A program made the translations under genes and the position numbers. A model generated the notes under the pieces. That model was given only the letters and a program-made list of their open reading frames with translations, was not told where the DNA came from and made no database searches. Of a stretch of 64,000 nt of DNA, positions 34,730 to 43,000 are shown piece by piece. Source of the stretch: UBA1794 sp031552405 (GTDB lineage: Bacteria > Bacteroidota > Bacteroidia > Bacteroidales > Bacteroidaceae); contig JAVBMN010000001.1 of NCBI GenBank assembly GCA_031552405.1, forward strand, positions 62,001 through 126,000, given 5' to 3'. Within the stretch, counting starts at the first letter, position 1. Every line of letters starts with the position of its first letter.

Positions 34730-35779
34730 ATGGAGTATAGGACATTAGGAAAATCAGGACTGAAGGTATCCACACTTACGCTGGGCACCATGACTTTTGG
34801 AGGTAAGGACAAATTCTCCGAAGTAGGCACATCCGGAGTGAAAGAAGCCTCGGAAATAATCAGCTATGCCATTGATCACGGAATCAATCTTCTGGATACG
34901 GCTAATATCTATTCGGACGGCATGTCGGAAGAAATCATCGGTGAAGTGTTGCAGGGAAAGCGTCCGCAGGATGTGCTTATTTCCACTAAGGCGCGTATGC
35001 CGGTGGCCGATGGGGTGAACAATGAAGGCTTTTCGCGCCTGCACCTGATTCGTGAATGTGAGAAAAGTCTGAAGCGTTTACGTACAGACCACATCGACAT
35101 CTATTATCTGCACCAGTGGGACGGCGTTACACCGGTAGAAGAAATGATGGAAACGCTTGACACACTCATCAAACAGGGAAAGATTCGCTACATCGGCTGC
35201 TCCAATTTTTCCGGATGGCAGATCATGAAGGCGATGATGGCTGCCGACAAACATAACTGCCAGCGTTTTGTCACCCAGCAGATTCACTATACGCTGGAAG
35301 CGCGTGAAGCAGAATATGAATTGTTGCCGATTGGTGTGGATCAGGGGCTGGGAGCCTTAATTTGGAGCCCGTTGGCGGGAGGATTACTGTCCGGTAAATA
35401 CAGCCGTGAAACACAGCTTCAGGAAGAAGGACGCTTTGCCAAAGGCTGGAATGAGCCTCCCGTTCATGATTTCAACCGCCTTTGGAACATTGTGGACATA
35501 CTGAAAGAGATTGCGGCAGAGAAAGGTATAACCGTTGCCCAGACTTCTCTGGCGTGGACATTAGCCCGACCAGGAATCTCCTCATTGGTGGTAGGAGCTC
35601 GCAAGTTGTCGCAATTGGAAGACACAATTAAGGCCACGGACGTTGTGCTTACGCAGGAGGAAACAGAACGCTTGAACAAAGTGAGCCAGCTACCGTTGCT
35701 TTATCCCTATTGGCATCAGTCACGTTTCATTCGTAACAGAATGAGCCTGGCCGATGAAGTACTCTTAAAAGACAGATAA
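34730..35779 (+). CDS. Aldo/keto reductase
   Basis: A 349-residue NAD(P)H-dependent oxidoreductase of the (beta-alpha)8 AKR superfamily. The tetrad is visible: Asp and Tyr in NLLDTANIYSDG, Lys in VLISTKARM and His in YYLHQWDG. The cofactor-binding C-terminal region is LVVGARKLSQLEDTIKA. The sequence fits the YajO/Tas-like group acting on sugars or other carbonyls; substrate unknown. The GH43-like gene follows after 18 bp, suggesting a role in sugar metabolism. Confidence 0.92.
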   Translation: MEYRTLGKSGLKVSTLTLGTMTFGGKDKFSEVGTSGVKEASEIISYAIDHGINLLDTANIYSDGMSEEIIGEVLQGKRPQDVLISTKARMPVADGVNNEGFSRLHLIRECEKSLKRLRTDHIDIYYLHQWDGVTPVEEMMETLDTLIKQGKIRYIGCSNFSGWQIMKAMMAADKHNCQRFVTQQIHYTLEAREAEYELLPIGVDQGLGALIWSPLAGGLLSGKYSRETQLQEEGRFAKGWNEPPVHDFNRLWNIVDILKEIAAEKGITVAQTSLAWTLARPGISSLVVGARKLSQLEDTIKATDVVLTQEETERLNKVSQLPLLYPYWHQSRFIRNRMSLADEVLLKDR

Positions 35780-35797
35780 AATAAAGGAAGATCAATC

Positions 35798-36865
35798 ATG
35801 AAAAGAATTGTAAGTGTAGTATGTTTAGTGTTGTCCGCCTGTGTGTGGAACAGCAGTCTGCAAGCAGCTGACCAAGATGGTGAGCTATCGGAAAAAGAAA
35901 TGGGCGCATATCTTTTTGTCTATTTCAGAGATGCAACCCATAGTCTGTATATGGCAACCAGTGATGACGGTTATAGTTTCACACCAGTCAACGAAGGTAA
36001 ACCGATAATGGGAGGCGATACCTTGTCCAGCCCCACTCAAAAAGGCATACGTGACCCACATGTATATCGCGGACCGGATGGCGCTTTTTATCTGGCTATG
36101 ACCGACCTGAATCTTGCCGGCCAGCGTATGGGATATCGCACCACCCGCTGGGAACGCGACGAGGCTCAATATGGATGGGGAAACAACAAGGGTTTCGTGT
36201 TGATGAAATCATTTGACCTTATTCACTGGACGCATCATATCGTCCATATACAGGATGAGTTCCCCGATTTGAATGTGGGTTGCGCATGGGCTCCTGAAAC
36301 TATTTATGACCCGGTAGAGAAAAAGATGATGCTCTATTTCACTATGCGCCTGGGTAACGGGAAGACGAAACTGTATTATGCCTATACAGACCTGGACTTT
36401 AGTCGTCTTGAAACAAAGCCAGAGATACTTTTTAACTACCCAAATCCGGAAATACAGATATTGGACGCTGACATCACTCCCTGTCCGGATGGCCGGTATT
36501 GCCTGATGTATGTGGCTCAGGAGCAGCCCGGAGGAATCCGAATGGCCTTTTCTGACAGTATCAATTCAGGATATAAATATGTGGATCAGTGGGCCGATAC
36601 CGAGCCGGGTGCTTGTGAAGCTCCCAATGTGTGGAAACGCATCGGAGAAGACAAATGGGTGCTGATGTATGATGTGTTCAGTGTGAATCCTCATAATTTC
36701 GGATTTTGTGAAACGACCGACTTTAAGGAATTTAAAGATCTCGGCCATTTCAACAAGGGTGTCATGAAGATTGAAGACGTTGTGTCTCCCAAACACGGAG
36801 CAATCATCCAAATCACAAAGGAAGAAGCTGCAAGACTGGAGAAATACTGGAAAGAAGCTAAGTGA
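35798..36865 (+). CDS. Exported GH43-like glycoside hydrolase
   Basis: A 355-residue protein with signal MKRIVSVVCLVLSACVWNSS; LSAC could be a lipobox. The mature part is a five-bladed propeller of GH43/GH-F type: FVYFRDATHSLYMATSDDG, KGIRDPHVYRGPDGAFYLAM with the base-like aspartate, KSFDLIHWTHH, CAWAPETIYDP and a late ACEAPNVWKRIGEDKWVLMY with a candidate acid glutamate. These enzymes cleave arabinose- or xylose-type linkages. It probably shares a transcript with the aldo/keto reductase and converges with the MFS gene. Confidence 0.8.
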   Translation: MKRIVSVVCLVLSACVWNSSLQAADQDGELSEKEMGAYLFVYFRDATHSLYMATSDDGYSFTPVNEGKPIMGGDTLSSPTQKGIRDPHVYRGPDGAFYLAMTDLNLAGQRMGYRTTRWERDEAQYGWGNNKGFVLMKSFDLIHWTHHIVHIQDEFPDLNVGCAWAPETIYDPVEKKMMLYFTMRLGNGKTKLYYAYTDLDFSRLETKPEILFNYPNPEIQILDADITPCPDGRYCLMYVAQEQPGGIRMAFSDSINSGYKYVDQWADTEPGACEAPNVWKRIGEDKWVLMYDVFSVNPHNFGFCETTDFKEFKDLGHFNKGVMKIEDVVSPKHGAIIQITKEEAARLEKYWKEAK

Positions 36866-36874
36866 TATTGTCTT

Positions 36875-38083
36875 CTATTCCCGTATTCCCGCTTCTCTCA
36901 ACGTTTTACTGACGAAATACATCATTCCCAAAAGTACCATAACTGCGCCTGATCCAATGAAAATATAGTTGATATTGATGATGTCGGCAAGCGGACCGAA
37001 AAACAACATGCCAAACGGCATGGCAAGGCTTCCAAGCATCGTAAAGACGGATAAAACCCGCCCCAAATAGTCGGGCGTGACTTTTTCCTGTATTAAAGTT
37101 ACGCCTGACGCAGAAAAATAAGGCAAACTTATTCCGAAAATTACCATACACACAAGGTATGGCGTGAAGTGTGTCCAAAATCCAAACGATATGGTCAGTA
37201 TTCCTATAACAACGGAAGACGCTCCGATGGCATATATTTTATTACGAAAACACCATACCCCGATAAGCAATCCGCCCGCAATCATTCCTGCTGCCTGCCC
37301 AATTTCTACCGCCGACAACCGCCATAAATCGGCTCCAAAATTGCGCGTTACCTGTAAGGGAAACAAAACGAGTGGCGACGTGAAAATTGCGTAAAGCCCC
37401 GATAACACAACAAGCAGAAGCAGATATTTTTTGTCTTTCAGATATTTTAAACCATCCATTAAATCTGTGAAATGCATTGTTTTTTCTTTATTTTCCGTTT
37501 TGCGCTGCGTAAGTGGAACTTTCACCAGAAAATAAAGAATATAGATTGCGATTGCAGCGGTTACCACATCAATCAAAAACAGCGTTTGCAAAGATGCAAG
37601 CGACATTAACGATGCAGCAACCATTGGCGAAAGTAAATAAACCCCTGATTGCAAACTGCTGTTTAGCCCGTTTATTTTCAGCAATTTATCTTCGGGAACA
37701 ATGAACGGTATCAGCGACGTGACCGCTGGTTGCTGAACGCCTTGTCCCAATGCCCGCACAAAGGCGGCAATCATCAACAAAGCAATACTGCTTATTTCTG
37801 CCGAAAGGCTTTTGGCAATTGCCAGACTTATGACCGCAATTAAGCCGTCGGCAATATTTATCAAGTGTTTTTTGTTGTATCTGTCTGCCCAAACACCGCC
37901 TAAAAGAGAAGTGAAAAAAGTAGGCAAAACAGCCACAAGAATGTAAATAGTCATCATTGCGCCCGATTGCGTTTTGAGTACAATGTGCCACATAATGGCG
38001 TATTGCACAAGCATTGTCCCAAACAACGACACCGTCTGACTTGTTAAAAATAACGCGGTGTTTTTCTTCCAACTGGTTTTCAC
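36875..38083 (-). CDS. MFS transporter resembling Mef-type macrolide efflux proteins
   Basis: A 402-residue, 12-helix major facilitator. The opening (NTALFLTSQTVSLFGTMLVQ), motif A GGVWADRYNKKHLI, FVRALGQGVQQPAVTSLIPF and QEKVTPDYLGRVLSVFTML are of the MFS_3/Mef type that includes macrolide exporters found on Bacteroides conjugative elements. The start is GTG at 38083; an in-frame TAG lies two codons upstream, so no longer form exists. It stands alone between unrelated genes. Resistance is not proven by sequence. Confidence 0.75.
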   Translation of the reverse strand: MKTSWKKNTALFLTSQTVSLFGTMLVQYAIMWHIVLKTQSGAMMTIYILVAVLPTFFTSLLGGVWADRYNKKHLINIADGLIAVISLAIAKSLSAEISSIALLMIAAFVRALGQGVQQPAVTSLIPFIVPEDKLLKINGLNSSLQSGVYLLSPMVAASLMSLASLQTLFLIDVVTAAIAIYILYFLVKVPLTQRKTENKEKTMHFTDLMDGLKYLKDKKYLLLLVVLSGLYAIFTSPLVLFPLQVTRNFGADLWRLSAVEIGQAAGMIAGGLLIGVWCFRNKIYAIGASSVVIGILTISFGFWTHFTPYLVCMVIFGISLPYFSASGVTLIQEKVTPDYLGRVLSVFTMLGSLAMPFGMLFFGPLADIININYIFIGSGAVMVLLGMMYFVSKTLREAGIRE

Positions 38084-38151
38084 TTTCTATTCAGGTATTA
38101 GCATTTATTTTTAAGAAAGCTGATTATTCAGTGCATTTTATGTGACGAAGC

Positions 38152-38943
38152 CTAATGTATTACAAATATTACCCCGGCTCCCAAGCTCAGGGTGAAAACA
38201 TTCTTTTTGTAATTGATATGTTCTTCTATTGTATTTTCTTTTGTATATAAGTCGCTGAATTCTTTTTCATATACAATGCCTGACCTGTAATATGAAAGCA
38301 TAATATCAGCATTGACATACAACCGTTTGAACAACTTATATCCAAAAGACACTGAAGGTGCAAGTGTGAAATAATCATTGCTTACCGATGATTTCGCATC
38401 CGAATAAAAAACTTTATATTCATTATTTGTATTCTTTTCTTTCAAACCTATTTCCCCCCAATCTGAACCAAAAGAAGTTACTCCAATAGCAAACTTAGGG
38501 TATGCATAAAACTTGTCTGTTTCTAATCGGTAAACCACGCCAAAGAGTCCCCTTTGAATCCCTGCACCAAAGAAGTCGGATTCTTCATAGCTTGCACCTG
38601 TTGAAGGGCTTACATAGTATTTGTCACTATATTCTGATTGCATGTTTGCGATAAAATGATCAGCTCTATTTCTGACGCCATTTGAGGTCCCCGACTGATA
38701 ATTGAATTCAACTCCCCAATGCTTACTAAAGAAATACGTCAGAGATAGTATCTGCCAATAATATGAATGATCATCATACTGCAATAAATAATCAGTATCG
38801 GTGCCTTTAAAAAGGGTGGTTATTGGAATATTTGCTCCAAAAAGGGCTTTTGTCTGCCATTTCGATTTATATGCAGAAGACTCTTGTCCCGAAGCTGTAA
38901 ATGATACAACTGAAAGGAATATAAAAAGCAGTTTACGTATCAT
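38152..38943 (-). CDS. Outer-membrane beta-barrel protein
   Basis: A 263-residue protein with signal peptide MIRKLLFIFLSVVSFTASGQ. The mature part alternates short amphipathic strands rich in Tyr/Phe with polar turns (HWGVEFNYQSG, YAYPKFAIGVTSFG, PSVSFGYKLFKRLYVNADIML) and ends SLGAGVIFVIH, as expected for an 8- to 12-strand barrel. No enzymatic motif is seen. It overlaps the upstream lipoprotein gene by 4 bp, so the pair is co-translated. Confidence 0.75.
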   Translation of the reverse strand: MIRKLLFIFLSVVSFTASGQESSAYKSKWQTKALFGANIPITTLFKGTDTDYLLQYDDHSYYWQILSLTYFFSKHWGVEFNYQSGTSNGVRNRADHFIANMQSEYSDKYYVSPSTGASYEESDFFGAGIQRGLFGVVYRLETDKFYAYPKFAIGVTSFGSDWGEIGLKEKNTNNEYKVFYSDAKSSVSNDYFTLAPSVSFGYKLFKRLYVNADIMLSYYRSGIVYEKEFSDLYTKENTIEEHINYKKNVFTLSLGAGVIFVIH

Positions 38944-39566
38944 AGCAGTTTGATTTCTGAGGTTTGTTGTTCTAACACACGTCCGTCTGACAATACAACC
39001 CGGACTTTAAACTGCTGATTACTACCTGCAGTAGGAGCAGTCATGAGCAGCAGATCAAATTCAAGTAGCATTTCTGAAAATGCTTCGATGTCATATTCAA
39101 AGGTATAGTATATATTTGCTACATACTCTTCAACGGTAGCATAGGAATGTTTTACTCTAAAATACTCCGTTATATCTGAATTCTCAGAATGCAGATCATC
39201 GAAATCTTTCAGCGTAAATATATTGATGGATACAATGCTATCACTTGGTAAATAAATACAATCAGGAGGACAAAGGCAACTGAATGCATTAGCCGGCTGG
39301 ACAAAAATAGAGTTTGCCTGTTTCAAGTTTTGGGCAATGCCATTCTTTTCTCTTTCCAGAGAGAACCGGATGCCATACGCGTTTTTATTGAGTTCTAAAG
39401 AGTCTGACGCAATAGCCCCTTTCCCGCTATTATCCAGATTTTTTATGAATAATGCTTTGTGTGAGTAGGTGAAATAGGCCGTTTCCACGTCGCAATCACA
39501 ACATGAATAAAGCAAATCGACTACTGGAATCAACACTAAAAATAGGACTACCAATCTTGTTTTCAT
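38940..39566 (-). CDS. Cysteine-rich lipoprotein of unknown function (DUF5034-like)
   Basis: A 208-residue protein with signal MKTRLVVLFLVLIPVVDLLY ending in SCCDCD; one of these cysteines is probably lipidated. A second cysteine cluster, FSCLCPPDC, lies at about 95-103. The remainder is beta-rich. It resembles the small Bacteroidetes lipoprotein family DUF5034, but this is recall, not a search. It is coupled by ATGA overlap to the barrel gene, suggesting a two-part surface complex. Confidence 0.6.
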   Translation of the reverse strand: MKTRLVVLFLVLIPVVDLLYSCCDCDVETAYFTYSHKALFIKNLDNSGKGAIASDSLELNKNAYGIRFSLEREKNGIAQNLKQANSIFVQPANAFSCLCPPDCIYLPSDSIVSINIFTLKDFDDLHSENSDITEYFRVKHSYATVEEYVANIYYTFEYDIEAFSEMLLEFDLLLMTAPTAGSNQQFKVRVVLSDGRVLEQQTSEIKLL

Positions 39567-39633
39567 ACGTTCAAATTTTAAGGTTTACAGTCATCCGTAA
39601 TCTATGGGCACTTGCGGTCAGTTCCGAAACTAT

Positions 39634-39912
39634 TCAGCTTTTCCATCTTTCCAACCGCTTCATTCCACGGGTAAAAAGCCAAGCGAGGAGTTTCGAGTGT
39701 CCACCCTTTATCATCTGTTGTTTGCAAAAGTCCTGAAATTCACTTAGTGTTCCATGAAATGTGAACTCACCTTTCTGATAGCAGTAACTGCAATATTTGC
39801 TATTCTTGTTGCCGTCGGCATTGGTACCCCCACCCTGCGGATCTCGCTTCATAGGCATTCCGCAACTTTGGCAGAATTTATTTTCTTTATCTGTCTTCAT
39901 CTTTTCGTTCAT
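39634..39912 (-). CDS. Zinc ribbon protein
   Basis: A 92-residue cytoplasmic protein. Four cysteines in two pairs (FCQSCGMPM and YCSYCYQKG) about 25 residues apart form a zinc ribbon of the putative-zinc-ribbon family. The later segment FTFHGTLSEFQDFCKQQMIK is typical of this small family in anaerobes. Its role is unknown. The start at 39912 gives MNEKMKTDKENKFCQSCG. It lies upstream of, and on the same strand as, the lipoprotein/barrel pair. Confidence 0.85.
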   Translation of the reverse strand: MNEKMKTDKENKFCQSCGMPMKRDPQGGGTNADGNKNSKYCSYCYQKGEFTFHGTLSEFQDFCKQQMIKGGHSKLLAWLFTRGMKRLERWKS

Positions 39913-39986
39913 TATTGATTTCTCCCGGTTGGCAAATGTAGTAAAATAACTCCAAATAATGCATACATAAAACTCTTTAAGAGCAA

Positions 39987-40026
39987 AGAAACCACAGGTA
40001 TATTATATACTACACCCGTGGTTTCT
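39987..40026 (-). terminator. Hairpin after the cobalamin operon
   Basis: AGAAACCAC (39987-39995) pairs with GTGGTTTCT (40018-40026), extended by GG/CC after one mismatch. On the minus strand it is followed by a T-rich stretch. It lies about 45 bp beyond the stop of the 1824-residue gene. Confidence 0.55.
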
Positions 40027-40072
40027 AAATAATATAGTCTGTTTCAAAGACTCTTTTTAATCCCTTGTATTA

Positions 40073-43000
40073 CTATTTTTTAATTATTTCAATGGTTTGG
40101 CTACCCACTCTTACAAAATATAATCCCGGTTTGTAGGTACCAAGGTCAACCGTAGTTTCCACAGATTCCAAACGGATAGTCTGTAGTGTTCTTCCTGAAA
40201 GATCCACTACCTGAGCTGTTTCCGCTACTCCTTCGGGGATAAAGATATGAACCACTCCGGTTGTTACAGTAGGATACACTCGGCTTATAGTCATTTGATT
40301 CTGTCCAATACCTGTATCATTGTCTTTTCCGGCTACATTTACCGAGATTGTTTGCTGAACAATCTTTCCGTTAGAGTTAAACTGAACGGTCAGATTGGTT
40401 TGTTGCGCTTCCTCCGAGGTATTCAGGGAAGAAATGTAAAGTGAATCTTTTGCTATGTAGGCCTTTATCAGCGTTTCATCTTCAGTGAATAGTACGGTTT
40501 TCACGATAGCTACACTCATATTGTCGGCATCGCTTGCCATATCCCCTAAATAGATTACGGTGTCTTTGGCAAGGCTGATGTCAGATAATCCGGATATTAC
40601 AGGCGCTGCATTATCAGGGAATACTGGCATAGCAGGAAACCAGTAATTATCCTTCATTGGATAAGAAGTAGTAACAACTCCGGTAGCGGGGTTAATCCTT
40701 GCCACTTTGTAGGTAGGTATTCCAAAGCCCTTGAACAAAGATACGTAAATATCATCCGTAGCAGGATCAAGGCGGAATCCGGCGCCATAGATACCCCAAC
40801 CTTCAGAAGGTTCATACGCACTCAGGTCAATTATCGTCCTGAAATCATTGGTATCAATATCGTACTCATAGATTGCTGTGGAGTTAAACCATCCACCATC
40901 ATTCTTCCAATATAGTTTATTGGTTTGTGTGCTGGAGCAGAAACCATCGGCTGTCCATGCGTACCAGGAGTTAGGGATACTCATTCCGGCAGGCAATGCC
41001 ACGCGGGTGGTATCCAGAGTATAAGGATCCATTTTCAACATATAATCCTGTGTAGATCCGCTTCCGCTGGTACTTCCGGCTACGCTGAGCCACAGGTTAC
41101 CATCTTTTGATTGTACAATAGAACCGAATCCTCGCTGACTTGTACCGTCTTTAGGTGCTGAAATAACAGTCTGTACAGTGTCAGCTGTAGCATCAATTAC
41201 CATTACACCGCTTTGCTGGTTCACGGCAAATACTTTGTCGGCTGAACGTACCATAGTACCAATTTGTCCACTGTACAGGCTTCCGCTTCCATTCTCCGTA
41301 CCCTTGATTTTTGCTCCTATGGAGAGGTTGTCCACATCAAAGAGATAAATTCCATCACTGGTACCTACGTATCCTTTGTGCTCGTCCACACCTAGAAATG
41401 AACGTCCGTCCGCATCACCTACCATAGTAAATTCAGCCAGACTCTCCATCGTTTCTGCATTGCAAACCACCAAGCGGCTACCTGTTACATTAGCTCCAGG
41501 ATCCTGCTCTTGTTTGGATACGATGAAGAACTTGTCTCCATATATAGTTCCGTATTGCGAGGTACAGCCCAGTTCCTTGCCTGGATTTTCCTGCTCGTAT
41601 ACGCTATAATGCCAATTACCGTTGGCATCCAAGAAGTTCACGGTGCCATTGTTGTGCCCAAACCAATCTTCGTTCACAAAGAACACGCCATGAGCGTACG
41701 ATTCCAGCGGGTTGATAAAGGCTACCTGCGAGGCTCCACTGTGGTTTACCTTTGTATAATCCACGGTAAATCCCTGTAAATCCTTCAGTGGTAACGTAAT
41801 TCCAGCAGGAAGCACATTGGCCGGGAGGTGGTAATAGGCAGCACCCCGGTCAGACACTTTATAAACATCTTCATCCAGCATTAGCGTTTTACCGAACATA
41901 CTTACAAGGCTGTCAGATGCAACCAATGAAGCTTCATGGCTCACACTCCCTTCAATCACATTGTATCCCAGCGAGTTGAATGCACCATAGATTGTGTGAG
42001 CACCCTTGGTAGAGATGTTGTTATGGAACACGGTATTGAAGATGTTCACCTTCGGGGTATTGGCAATACTGATGGCAGCGGCAATGCGGCGGCTGCTCTG
42101 GTCTTCGCGGATGTAGTTATCATCCTGGTTATCGGCAAAGGTGCAGGAAATGAGATTTACTGTAGCCGTTTTGCGATCCGGCACTTCATGAATAGACATT
42201 GCACCTGCACTGGCACCGGTAGCACTGGACTGCTGGTAGCAGTTCTTAAAAAGGCAGTTCTCAAACGTGTAGGTATTGTTCAGTGTAGAGTTGAAGATGT
42301 CCACCGCACCAGTTCTTGTAAAGTTGGTATTGTGATCAAACACACACCGTACTGCCTTAAAGTCAGAGTTACCTAGGTAGAATACTTCAAAGTTCCTGAA
42401 TGTAAGGTCTGAAAAGTTATAACGCACATTGGAGAACGAGTAATGGGCTCCGTCCAAGATTAGCCCGTTTCCTTCAATATTCAATTCACGGGCATAGATG
42501 AAGGCATTATCCAGCATCACGGTCTTTCCTTTCAGAGTAGGGCTTACCACAATTTTCTCGCCGTAGAAGGCATCATAGATGGCTTGGGAGAAGGAACCTT
42601 CGCCCGAGGCATTGCCATTGGTAACAGTTAGTGTCCCGTCCACAGCCTTACTGACGGCCAAGGTTTGATAGGCTCCCGTATGTGAGGGCTGAGAGTAGTC
42701 AATCGGATTTCCCATAATATCTGTTTCGGGCAGAGTATATCCGTCAATCACAGGATTGGGCGGAAGGTTGTAAGAAAGAGCTTCATTGGGGCGAACCAGG
42801 TACTCTCCCGACTGCGCATCATACTTGTACATTTTATGAAATGTGATTTCCGATTTATCAGTGGCATGTGCGGGCTGCCCGTTCAATGCGCCTTCAAACA
42901 CATTATATCCCAAGGAAGTAAAATCGCCCAGAATCATACCTCCTCCGGCATACTGCCTGCTGCGGTCAAATGCACAATTACCGATATACACCTTAGGTTT

